Assembly: GCA_017415145.1 (NCBI GenBank)
Contig: JAFQJE010000028.1
Span: 1 to 48,097, forward strand
Length of the DNA: 48,097 nt
DNA from: Clostridia bacterium
GTDB taxonomy: Bacteria; Bacillota; Clostridia; UBA1381; UBA9506
Reading direction: 5' to 3'
In this document: positions 8,403 to 15,656 of the stretch, piece by piece
How positions within the stretch are numbered: position 1 is the first letter of the stretch
Layout: every line of letters begins with the position of its first letter
The notes under the pieces: generated by a model
The model's database searches: none
Told to the model about the DNA's origin: nothing
What the model saw: only the letters and a program-made list of their open reading frames with translations
Translations under genes and position numbers: made by a program

Positions 8403-9845
8403 TTATTTATCTTCAGCCTTTTTTGTTGTTTTTTTTGCTGCAGGTTTCTTTTCTGCTGCATCTTTGTCTGCTGCCTTTGTTGTTGTAGACTTCTTTGTTG
8501 TTGTCTTCTTGGGTGCTTCCTCTGCTGTTTCTTTTTTAGCAGTTGTTTTCTTTTCAGCCTTTACCCATGTTGTATTTTCAACCAGGAAGTCCATAGCTTT
8601 CTGAATCTTTAAATCTGACTTTAATGACTCGATATCCTCGTCACGCATAAACTTTTTAACTTCTTCGAGCTTCATGTTGTAAGCATCTGCCATCTTTGTC
8701 AACTGTTCGTCGATTTCAGCTTCTGCTACCTCTAAGTTTTCAAGCTTTGCGATTTCTTCTAAAGCTAATGTGCCCTTAACCTGAAGTTCAGCATTGGGGC
8801 GAATCTGTTCTTTGAACTGATCTACTGTCGTGCCCATATAGCCTAAGTACTGCTCGAATGAAATGCCCTGCTGAGCCATTCTTGCATTGTTTTCACGGAT
8901 TGTGTTTTCAATACGTGAATCAACCATACAATCAGGAATGTCTGCTTCCATCTTTTCGATTACAGCGTCGATTGCTGCATTTTCTTTTTCCTGCTTAGCA
9001 CGAGCGTCTGCTGATTCCTGAAGTTTCTTTTTGATATCTTTTTTGAGTTCTGCTAATGTATCAAATTCACTTACGTCTTTTGCAAATTCATCATCTAATG
9101 CAGGTAATTCTTTTACAAAGATAGAGTTAACCTTTGTTTTGAAAGTTGCAGGCTTTCCCTTTAATTCTTCAGCGTGGTAATCTTCGGGGAATGTAACTTC
9201 TACGTCAAATTCTTCACCGATAGCTTTGCCCACAATCTGTTCTTCAAAACCGGGGATAAAGCTTCCGCTACCGATTGTTAAATCGTAGTTTTCACCCTTG
9301 CCACCGGGGAATGCCTTGCCGTCTACAAAACCTTCAAAGTTGATGTTGGCAATATCGCCTTTTTTAACCTTGCGGTCTTCTACTGCAACCTGTCTTGCAT
9401 TTCTTTCCTGACGGCGAGCTAACTCTTCGTTAACTTCCTTTGCACTTACAGTATGGTCAACTTCATCTAATTTTAAACCTTTATATTTACCAAGTTTAAC
9501 CTCAGGCTTAACTGTAACTGTGCCTTTGATTACTAAATCCTTGTCTTTACCGATGTCAGCAATGTCTATTTTAGGCATATCAACGGGGTCGATACCCATT
9601 TCTTTTACTGCTGCTTCATAAGCATCAGGTAAAAGAGCGTCTACTGCTTCTTCATAGAATACGCCTTCACCGTATGTTTTTTCGATTAATTTTCTGGGTG
9701 CTTTACCCTTTCTGAATCCGGGAACGGTAATTTTCTTTACATTCTTTCTGAACGCTGCGTCTACCGCTTGAGCGAATTCCTCTGCTGATACTGTAATAGT
9801 AAATTCAACAGTATTTTTTTCTTTGTTGTCTAATTTTGCTGCCAA
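8403..9845 (-). CDS. tig: Trigger factor, with a Lys/Ala/Thr-rich C-terminal tail
   Basis: Ribosome-associated chaperone and peptidyl-prolyl isomerase at the exit tunnel. The N-terminal ribosome-binding domain includes the GFRKGKAP signature, followed by an FKBP-type PPIase domain (about residues 160-245) and the helical C-terminal domain. The start is TTG at 9845, with GGGAGG eight bases upstream. Residues 429-480 form a low-complexity tail almost entirely of Lys, Ala, Thr, Glu and Asp, beyond the usual length of about 430. Such tails occur in some Clostridia; function unknown. Heads the tig-clpP-clpX group. Confidence 0.95.
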   Translation of the reverse strand: MAAKLDNKEKNTVEFTITVSAEEFAQAVDAAFRKNVKKITVPGFRKGKAPRKLIEKTYGEGVFYEEAVDALLPDAYEAAVKEMGIDPVDMPKIDIADIGKDKDLVIKGTVTVKPEVKLGKYKGLKLDEVDHTVSAKEVNEELARRQERNARQVAVEDRKVKKGDIANINFEGFVDGKAFPGGKGENYDLTIGSGSFIPGFEEQIVGKAIGEEFDVEVTFPEDYHAEELKGKPATFKTKVNSIFVKELPALDDEFAKDVSEFDTLAELKKDIKKKLQESADARAKQEKENAAIDAVIEKMEADIPDCMVDSRIENTIRENNARMAQQGISFEQYLGYMGTTVDQFKEQIRPNAELQVKGTLALEEIAKLENLEVAEAEIDEQLTKMADAYNMKLEEVKKFMRDEDIESLKSDLKIQKAMDFLVENTTWVKAEKKTTAKKETAEEAPKKTTTKKSTTTKAADKDAAEKKPAAKKTTKKAEDK

Positions 9846-9882
9846 GATTTTGTCCTCCCTGTTTAAAACTTCTCGTCATAGT

Positions 9883-9912
9883 ATTATAGCACAATGTATC
9901 CATATTTTTCAA
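9883..9912 (-). promoter_or_regulatory. Sigma-A promoter of tig
   Basis: Minus strand: TTGAAA (9912-9907), 18-nt spacer, TATAAT (9888-9883) with an extended -10 TGC. It gives a leader of about 35 nt. Confidence 0.85.
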
Positions 9913-9999
9913 GTGTTATTTTCAATTTATTAACGGATTTTTAAGTTTTTAGAATATTTACTCAAAAAAACATAAAAATAAGTATCAGGAGGTGTCAAT

Positions 10000-10137
10000 A
10001 TGTACAACTTTTTGACCAAAAAAACAGCAAGATTTTTATCTGTTGCCGTCATAATATTTTTTATCCTTTGCGGTATATGGGTAAATTATGCTCTATACGG
10101 TGGAGGCAATTCTGCAGTTGTGGCTTTTATGGTCTGA
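10000..10137 (+). CDS. Small membrane protein upstream of spoVAC
   Basis: A 45-residue frame beginning MYNFLTKKTARF with AGGAGG about eight bases before the ATG. A basic N-terminus is followed by one hydrophobic segment (about residues 13-32), then a short Gly-rich tail. I do not recognise the family. The good ribosome binding site, same strand as spoVAC and 34-bp spacing suggest a two-gene sporulation unit; a role in the spore membrane is only a guess. It could also be a non-coding leader with a fortuitous ORF. Confidence 0.6.
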   Translation: MYNFLTKKTARFLSVAVIIFFILCGIWVNYALYGGGNSAVVAFMV

Positions 10138-10171
10138 TTCATTATATTCATTTTTTAAAAAGGAGTGTGCT

Positions 10172-10609
10172 ATGACTAACAAAGAATATCAAAAATATGT
10201 AGACAAAATGACTCCAAATTCGCCTATCATAAAGGATGTGCTTTTAGCCTTTTTGTTTGGCGGTGCAATATGCACAATAGGGCAGGTATTTTTCAACCTG
10301 TATGATTATGTAGGCTTTTCTAAAGACCATACCTCCATGCTAACATCTTCTACAATGGTTTTTCTGGGTGCTTTTTTAACAGGCCTCGGTGTATATGATA
10401 ACCTTGCAAAATATGCAGGCGCAGGTACTATTGTGCCCATAACGGGATTTGCTAATGCCGTTGCATCCCCTGCCATAGAGTTCAAATCAGAAGGTATGGT
10501 TCTAGGACTTGCAGTAAAAATGTTTACTGTTGCAGGGCCTGTATTGGTTTACGGCATAACCTCAGGATTTGTCGCAGGTATAATCTACTATGTAATGTCA
10601 TTATTTTAA
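10172..10609 (+). CDS. spoVAC: Stage V sporulation protein AC
   Basis: Membrane protein of the SpoVA channel, which in sporeformers moves dipicolinic acid into the forespore. The 145 residues contain the family segments KDVLLAFLFGGAICTIGQ, FLGAFLTGLGVYDN, GAGTIVPITGFANAVASPA and GPVLVYGITSGF, with four or five membrane spans. The ATG at 10172 has AAGGAG upstream; a frame extending back to 10088 lacks support. Normally spoVAC is followed by spoVAD and spoVAE; here it is followed at once by a terminator and murA on the other strand, so the gene stands apart from the usual operon. Confidence 0.92.
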   Translation: MTNKEYQKYVDKMTPNSPIIKDVLLAFLFGGAICTIGQVFFNLYDYVGFSKDHTSMLTSSTMVFLGAFLTGLGVYDNLAKYAGAGTIVPITGFANAVASPAIEFKSEGMVLGLAVKMFTVAGPVLVYGITSGFVAGIIYYVMSLF

Positions 10610-10611
10610 AA

Positions 10612-10637
10612 AGCTCCTTTGCTACTGCAAAGGAGCT
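10612..10637. terminator. Bidirectional terminator between spoVAC and murA
   Basis: An 11-bp stem (10612-10622 with 10627-10637) with a 4-nt loop. On the minus strand it is followed by a five-T run, so it is strongest for murA; on the plus strand the tail is weaker. It includes the murA stop codon. Confidence 0.85.
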
Positions 10638-11899
10638 CTTTCTATTCTTTCGATAACAGCACCAAGGTTTTGAAGTTTTACATCAAGATTTTCGTATCCG
10701 CGGTCAATGTGACGAATGTCATACACTTGGGTTTCTCCTTTGGCGGCTAAACCTGCCAAAACAAGTGCCGCTCCCGCCCGAAGGTCTGATGCAGAAACCT
10801 TAGCACCTGACAAGGATCGTTTGCCTTCCACAATAGCACAATGACCTTCCACCTTAATTTGCGCACCCATACGGCACAATTCTCCCACATGCATAAAACG
10901 GTTTTCAAATATAGTTTCTGTTACTATACCCGTTCCTTTAGACAACGTAAGCAATGACATCATTTGCGCCTGCATATCAGTAGGAAATCCCGGAAACGGC
11001 AGGGTTTTTACATCCTTTGCACTACAGGGTCTTTGTGCACATACACGAATACTGTTTGCATTTATTTCGATATCTGCACCCATCTCCAAAAGCTTTGCTG
11101 TAAGGGGCTTTACATGTTCGGGAACAATGTCTTTTATAACTATATCGCCCGTGGTAATTGCAGATGCTATCATAAATGTTCCTGCCTCAATTCTGTCGGG
11201 CATTATGGAATATTTTACTCCCTTGAATTTTTCCACACCCTGGATAGTTATTGTATCAGTTCCGGCACCCGAAATTTTTGCACCCATTTTATTTAAAAAA
11301 TTTGCCAGGTCTGCAATCTCAGGTTCTGCTGCTGCATTTTCTATAGTTGTTTTCCCTTTTGCCGCTACTGCCGCCATTAAAATGTTTTCCGTCGCTCCTA
11401 CACTGGGAAAGTCAAGGTAAATTTTTGTACCAATAAGCTCATCGCATTTTACCTCAACAAAGCCTGAGCCTTTCGTGATTGTAGCACCTAAAGCCGCAAA
11501 GCCTTTTAAGTGTAAATCTACAGGTCGTGCACCAATAGGACAACCGCCGGGAAGGGACAGCCTTACCTTTTTCATTCGTGCGAGCATAGGCCCCATTACT
11601 AAAAATGAACCTCTTAATTTACAAGTCAAATCATAGGGTGCTATTGTGTGATAAATTTTTTCGGTATCAATAGTTATTTCATTTTTATTTGTTGATGTAA
11701 TCTTTGCCCCAAAACACCCTAAAATTTCACACATATTGCGAACATCAGTCAAGTCAGGAACATTTTTTAAAGTAGTTTTTCCGCCCGAAAGTATAGTTGC
11801 TGCCATTATGGGAAGAGCTGCATTTTTGCATCCCGAAACTGACACCTCTCCACGCAAGCCATCACATTTTTTGATTATAAAAAAGTCTTTGTTTTCCAT
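10622..11899 (-). CDS. murA: UDP-N-acetylglucosamine 1-carboxyvinyltransferase
   Basis: First committed step of peptidoglycan synthesis: transfers enolpyruvate from PEP to UDP-GlcNAc. The 425-residue protein has the active-site Cys in PGGCPIGARPVDLH (the fosfomycin target), an N-terminal SGCKNAALPIMAA segment, and the C-terminal DLRAGAALVLAGLAA and IDRGYENL motifs. The ATG at 11899 has GGAGAG upstream; a frame extending to 12016 is AT-rich and unsupported. A single-gene unit; no convincing promoter found upstream. Bacillus and many Clostridia carry two paralogues (murA and murZ); I cannot tell which this is. Confidence 0.95.
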   Translation of the reverse strand: MENKDFFIIKKCDGLRGEVSVSGCKNAALPIMAATILSGGKTTLKNVPDLTDVRNMCEILGCFGAKITSTNKNEITIDTEKIYHTIAPYDLTCKLRGSFLVMGPMLARMKKVRLSLPGGCPIGARPVDLHLKGFAALGATITKGSGFVEVKCDELIGTKIYLDFPSVGATENILMAAVAAKGKTTIENAAAEPEIADLANFLNKMGAKISGAGTDTITIQGVEKFKGVKYSIMPDRIEAGTFMIASAITTGDIVIKDIVPEHVKPLTAKLLEMGADIEINANSIRVCAQRPCSAKDVKTLPFPGFPTDMQAQMMSLLTLSKGTGIVTETIFENRFMHVGELCRMGAQIKVEGHCAIVEGKRSLSGAKVSASDLRAGAALVLAGLAAKGETQVYDIRHIDRGYENLDVKLQNLGAVIERIERAPLQ

Positions 11900-12037
11900 T
11901 TTTCTCTCCGATTTTTTTCTTTCAGTTCTATTATTGACGAAATATAATTTTAAATACAAGCATTTAAATTTAAAAATGGAAAAAATTGAAAAAATAACGT
12001 TGAAACATTTTGTCAATGAAACGAAACATAAAAAGAC

Positions 12038-12066
12038 TTGTAATTTAATGAAATTTATGGTATATT
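12038..12066 (+). promoter_or_regulatory. Promoter of the structured RNA and SLOG-like gene
   Basis: TTGTAA (12038-12043), 17-nt spacer, TATATT (12061-12066) preceded by TGG (extended -10). The predicted start, about 12072, coincides with the first base of the long stem, which supports a dedicated RNA. Confidence 0.7.
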
Positions 12067-12070
12067 GGTT

Positions 12071-12222
12071 TTGCAGTCAACAGTTAAATATTTGTGCCAA
12101 TATGGGGTTACACTGTCAAAAAGTGTAGCTCTGATTCAACGACCCATGTTGGTACAAACTGTTGACTGCAAGTCGGACGCTACGCTTTTATGGTGCGTTG
12201 CTCCGGCTTCGCACCTTTTTTT
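12071..12222 (+). ncRNA. Candidate structured leader RNA with alternative 3' hairpins
   Basis: About 150 nt. P1: 15 perfect pairs (12071-12085 with 12157-12171). A 7-nt bulge AAATATT follows on the 5' side, then P2: 14 pairs including two G-U (12093-12106 with 12143-12156). The apical region holds a 6-bp hairpin P3 (12109-12114 with 12122-12127) and about 15 unpaired bases. Downstream, 12170-12177 can pair with 12202-12209 (8 bp), but the same 3' bases form the loop of a terminator stem (12192-12197 with 12210-12215) followed by seven T. The two folds exclude each other, as in an expression platform. It lies 66 nt before the SLOG-like gene. It matches no RNA family I know (not 6S, SRP, tmRNA, T-box or a familiar riboswitch). 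Confidence 0.6.
12192..12222 (+). terminator. Rho-independent terminator at the end of the structured RNA
   Basis: Stem GGTGCG/CGCACC with a 12-nt loop and seven T (12216-12222). The loop bases are those that pair upstream in the alternative fold. Confidence 0.75.
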
Positions 12223-12288
12223 ATTTTCCGGAAAAAAATAATTCGTGCAAACAAATAAATTTTTTAAAAAAGAAACGAGGAATTTATT

Positions 12289-12585
12289 ATGGTTTGTTGT
12301 TTTATGAACTTTCACGAACAAGAAAATGCAAAAGATTTAAAAAAACACTTTGATGGAGAGATAGACAATGCAATTTCCCGTGGGTGCACCACGTTCGTTA
12401 CAGGAAAAAGGTATCCCGAGGACGAGCTTTTTGCCGAGAGGCTTCTTGCCGCTGCAAAGGAATATCCTGATAAGGATATTAGGCTTGTCTTTGCAAATTC
12501 CGAACTTAAATCCGACGAAGAATTAGAAAAATATTTTATTAACATAGCTGATTGGGAAATATATAGCTATTATGTTGAATATTAA
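12289..12585 (+). CDS. Short SLOG-like (DUF1273/YpsA-type) protein
   Basis: A 98-residue protein with GAGG eight bases before ATG. It resembles the front half of DUF1273/YpsA proteins: an N-terminal CCF strand, a helix ending IDNAISRGCTTFVTG, then ERLLAAAKEYPDKDIRLVF and a final IADWEIYSYYVEY. Full-length relatives (about 170-190 residues) read TGHRP at the start and GMAxGxD after the second strand; here these are NFHEQ and TGKRYPED, so the presumed nucleotide-binding residues are altered and the C-terminal part is absent. SLOG proteins are thought to bind nucleotide-like ligands. It may be a reduced functional form or a degenerate relative. It follows a structured RNA with a terminator. Confidence 0.55.
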   Translation: MVCCFMNFHEQENAKDLKKHFDGEIDNAISRGCTTFVTGKRYPEDELFAERLLAAAKEYPDKDIRLVFANSELKSDEELEKYFINIADWEIYSYYVEY

Positions 12586-12674
12586 AAAAATGAGGCTGTT
12601 CCTCACTGTCAAGGTTCCTTTCAGATTGGACGAATGAAACCAAAAGTCCGAGGCTGAGAAAAAAAGATGCAGAA

Positions 12675-12743
12675 TAAACGAACCGAACCCGCAGGGGATA
12701 CCCGAAGGCGTACAAAGGTACGCCGAGAGGTAAGGTTCGTTTA
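12675..12743 (-). repeat. Dispersed hairpin repeat, copy B
   Basis: Same element as copies A and C, here reading in the minus direction. Outer stem of 10 bp (12675-12684 with 12734-12743, TAAACGAACC/GGTTCGTTTA) differs from copy A at several positions on both arms, yet pairing is kept. Inner stem GGCGTAC/GTACGCC (12707-12713 with 12718-12724). It lies between the SLOG-like gene and the ppdK terminator. A partial echo of the tail (CGTCCAATCTG on the minus strand) occurs near 12637-12647. Confidence 0.8.
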
Positions 12744-12744
12744 A

Positions 12745-12828
12745 GCTCAAAACATTTATATAAAAAGGCACTCGGGATAACCCGAGTGCCTACTGTTATT
12801 TAACAATAATTTAATTATTGTTTTGAGC
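12745..12828. repeat. Inverted repeats around the ppdK terminator
   Basis: An exact 10-bp inverted repeat (12745-12754 and 12819-12828, GCTCAAAACA/TGTTTTGAGC) encloses the ppdK terminator and a 9-bp AT-rich palindrome (12802-12822). It probably forms a folded 3' end on the ppdK mRNA. Confidence 0.5.
12766..12791 (-). terminator. Terminator of ppdK
   Basis: An 11-bp stem rich in G-C (12766-12776 with 12781-12791), 4-nt loop, followed on the minus strand by five T. It lies 74 bp after the ppdK stop. Confidence 0.88.
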
Positions 12829-12864
12829 GTTTATGCGCTTTTTTTAAAGCCGTTACCAGCCGAA

Positions 12865-15489
12865 TTATTTGTTATCTTTAATAGCTGCCTGTGCTGCTGC
12901 AAGTCTTGCAATCGGAACACGGAAAGGTGAGCAAGATACGTAATCTAAACCAATCTTGTGGCAGAATTCTACTGATACGGGGTCGCCGCCGTGTTCACCG
13001 CAGATACCGCAGTGAATTTCAGGACGAACCTGCTTACCTAATTTAACTGACATTTCCATAAGCTTACCAACACCTGTCTGGTCGAGCTTAGCGAAAGGAT
13101 CGTTTTCAAAGATCTTTGCATCGTAGTAAGCGTCTAAGAACTTACCTGCATCGTCTCTTGAGAAACCATATGTCATCTGTGTTAAGTCGTTTGTACCGAA
13201 GCAGAAGAATTCAGCTTCTTTTGCAATGTCATCAGCAGTTAAGCACGCTCTGGGGATTTCGATCATTGTACCTACTTCGTAAGCAAGGTCTGCACCTGCA
13301 GCTGCGATTTCAGCGTCAGCTGTTGCAACAACAACGTCTTTTACATATTTTAATTCCTTAACTTCGCCAACTAAGGGAATCATGATTTCAGGCTTTAAGT
13401 TCCAGTCAGCGTGAGCTTTCTTCACATTGATAGCCGCACGGATAACAGCTCTAGTCTGCATCTTTGCAATTTCGGGGTATGTTACAGCAAGACGGCAACC
13501 ACGGTGACCCATCATGGGGTTGAATTCGTGGAGTGAAGCAATGATAGCTTTAATGTCAGCAACTGTCTTACCCTGAGCATCTGCTAATGCTTTGATGTCA
13601 GCTTCTTCTGTGGGAACGAACTCGTGAAGCGGGGGATCTAAGAAACGGATTGTAACGGGGTTACCTTCCAATGCTTCGTAGAGTGCTTCAAAGTCGCCCT
13701 GCTGATAGGGAAGAATCTTCTCTAAAGCTGCTTCTCTTTCTTCTAATGTGTCAGCACAAATCATTTCTCTGAATGCTGCAATTCTGTCAGCTTCAAAGAA
13801 CATATGCTCTGTACGGCAAAGACCGATACCTTCAGCACCGAGTTCAACTGCCTTCTTAGCGTCAGCAGGTGTATCTGCGTTTGTACGAACCTTTAATGTT
13901 CTGAACTCGTCAGCCCATTCCATAATTCTGCCGAATTCGCCTGCGATTTCAGCGTCAACTGTAGGAATGATACCATCGTAGATGTTACCTGTTGAACCGT
14001 CGATTGAGATAAAGTCGCCCTCAACAAATGTCTTTCCACCTAATGTGAACTTCTTATTAGCTTCGTCCATATTGATATCGCCGCAACCAGATACACAGCA
14101 TGTACCCATACCACGAGCAACAACGGCTGCGTGTGATGTCATACCACCACGAACAGTTAAGATACCCTGTGAAGCCTTCATACCTGTAATATCTTCAGGT
14201 GATGTTTCTAAACGAACGAGAATAACCTTTTCGCCTCTTGAGTTCCAAGCGTCTGCATCTTCTGCTGTAAATACAACCTTACCGCAAGCAGCACCGGGAG
14301 AAGCACCAAGACCACGACCCATGGGAGTTGCTGCCTTTAATGCCTTTGCATCAAACTGAGGATGTAAGAGTGTGTCTAAGTTTCTGGGATCGATCATAGC
14401 AACAGCCTGTTTCTTATCGATCATACCCTCGTCAACTAAGTCGCAAGCAATCTTTAAAGCAGCTTTAGCTGTTCTCTTACCGTTTCTTGTCTGAAGCATG
14501 TAGAGCTTTTTATTTTCAATTGTAAATTCCATATCCTGCATATCTCTGTAGTGGTCTTCCAAGATTTTGCAAACCTTATTGAACTCAGCGAATGCTTCGG
14601 GGAATTTTTCTGCCATTTCAGCAATAGGCATAGGTGTACGAACGCCTGCAACAACGTCTTCACCCTGAGCGTTTACTAAGAATTCACCCATTAAGCCCTT
14701 GTCACCTGTAGCGGGGTCACGTGTGAACGCAACACCTGTACCACAGTCATCACCCATGTTACCGAAAGCCATCATCTGTACGTTAACAGCTGTACCCCAT
14801 GAGTAAGGGATATCGTTGTCACGACGGTAAACATTAGCTCTGGGGTTGTCCCATGAACGGAATACTGCTTCTACTGCACCCATTAACTGTTCAACGGGAT
14901 CTGTGGGGAAGTCTTTACCAATTTTATTCTTGTACTCAGCCTTGAACTGACCCGCTAAAACTTTTAAGTCCTCCGCTGTGAGTTCAACGTCCTGAGTAAC
15001 GCCTTTTTCTTCTTTCATTTCGTCGATAAGCTCTTCAAAATACTTCTTACCAACTTCCATAACTACATCAGAATACATCTGGATGAATCTTCTGTAGCAA
15101 TCCCAAGCCCAACGGGGGTTGCCAGATTTAGCTGCCATAGCTTCTACAACGTCTTCGTTAAGACCAAGGTTCAATATTGTGTCCATCATACCGGGCATAG
15201 ATGCTCTTGCGCCTGAACGAACAGATACTAATAAGGGATTTTCCTTATCACCGAACTTCTTGCCGCAAACAGCCTCCATCTTTGTGATGTTTTCCATAAT
15301 TTCTGCTTTGATAGCGTCATTAATGTTTCTGCCATCTTCATAGTACTGAGTACAAGCCTCTGTTGATACTGTGAAGCCCTGAGGAACAGGCAGACCGATT
15401 TTTGTCATTTCTGCAAGGTTCGCGCCTTTACCGCCGAGAAGTTCTCTCATTGAAGCGTCGCCTTCACTGAACTGATAAACAAACTTCAT
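12865..15489 (-). CDS. ppdK: Pyruvate, phosphate dikinase
   Basis: Interconverts pyruvate, ATP and Pi with PEP, AMP and PPi; in anaerobes it often works in glycolysis or gluconeogenesis linked to PPi. The 874 residues show the N-terminal ATP-grasp region (LLGGKGANLAEM, SVRSGARASMPGMMDTILN), the swivelling phosphohistidine domain (GGMTSHAAVVARGMG), and the C-terminal PEP/pyruvate barrel (HRGCRLAVTYPE, CGICGEHGGDP). Length matches the family. AGGAGG precedes the ATG. Single-gene unit with its own promoter and terminator. With the PPi pump HppA elsewhere in the window, it hints at PPi-dependent energy use. Confidence 0.97.
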   Translation of the reverse strand: MKFVYQFSEGDASMRELLGGKGANLAEMTKIGLPVPQGFTVSTEACTQYYEDGRNINDAIKAEIMENITKMEAVCGKKFGDKENPLLVSVRSGARASMPGMMDTILNLGLNEDVVEAMAAKSGNPRWAWDCYRRFIQMYSDVVMEVGKKYFEELIDEMKEEKGVTQDVELTAEDLKVLAGQFKAEYKNKIGKDFPTDPVEQLMGAVEAVFRSWDNPRANVYRRDNDIPYSWGTAVNVQMMAFGNMGDDCGTGVAFTRDPATGDKGLMGEFLVNAQGEDVVAGVRTPMPIAEMAEKFPEAFAEFNKVCKILEDHYRDMQDMEFTIENKKLYMLQTRNGKRTAKAALKIACDLVDEGMIDKKQAVAMIDPRNLDTLLHPQFDAKALKAATPMGRGLGASPGAACGKVVFTAEDADAWNSRGEKVILVRLETSPEDITGMKASQGILTVRGGMTSHAAVVARGMGTCCVSGCGDINMDEANKKFTLGGKTFVEGDFISIDGSTGNIYDGIIPTVDAEIAGEFGRIMEWADEFRTLKVRTNADTPADAKKAVELGAEGIGLCRTEHMFFEADRIAAFREMICADTLEEREAALEKILPYQQGDFEALYEALEGNPVTIRFLDPPLHEFVPTEEADIKALADAQGKTVADIKAIIASLHEFNPMMGHRGCRLAVTYPEIAKMQTRAVIRAAINVKKAHADWNLKPEIMIPLVGEVKELKYVKDVVVATADAEIAAAGADLAYEVGTMIEIPRACLTADDIAKEAEFFCFGTNDLTQMTYGFSRDDAGKFLDAYYDAKIFENDPFAKLDQTGVGKLMEMSVKLGKQVRPEIHCGICGEHGGDPVSVEFCHKIGLDYVSCSPFRVPIARLAAAQAAIKDNK

Positions 15490-15565
15490 TAATTATACCT
15501 CCTATTTTTATCGGAAAACCGATTATTTAACACATTTTAGGTGTAAAGTTATCACACCACTCTAT

Positions 15566-15593
15566 ATTATAACACAGTTTTTAGAAAAATCAA
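15566..15593 (-). promoter_or_regulatory. Promoter of ppdK
   Basis: Minus strand: TTGATT (15593-15588), 16-nt spacer, TATAAT (15571-15566) with extended TGT. The leader of about 70 nt contains a small CGGTTTTCCG hairpin just before the ribosome binding site. Confidence 0.75.
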
Positions 15594-15621
15594 TGATTTT
15601 TGCATAATTTTACTAAAAAAA

Positions 15622-15643
15622 GGCACTTGGTTTCCCAAGTGCC
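15622..15643 (-). terminator. Terminator of the nhaC-type gene
   Basis: A 9-bp stem GGCACTTGG/CCAAGTGCC (15622-15630 with 15635-15643) with a 4-nt loop, followed on the minus strand by seven T (15620-15614). Confidence 0.88.
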
Positions 15644-15656
15644 CAAAAATATTTAT

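Noticed and set aside
9950-9995. Sigma-G promoter before the small ORF and spoVAC
   Set aside because: A GAATA and a CATAAAA motif occur, but the spacing is 14 nt instead of the 17-18 expected, and the region is AT-rich enough to give this by chance.
12071-12171. Terminal inverted repeats of a small transposable element
   Set aside because: The 15-bp arms look like element ends, but there is no target duplication outside them, a matching promoter starts exactly at the left arm and a terminator follows the right arm, which fits an RNA better.
12071-12222. 6S RNA, SRP RNA or tmRNA
   Set aside because: There is no large central bubble as in 6S, no GGAA-tetraloop SRP core, and no tag-peptide frame or tRNA-like ends as in tmRNA.
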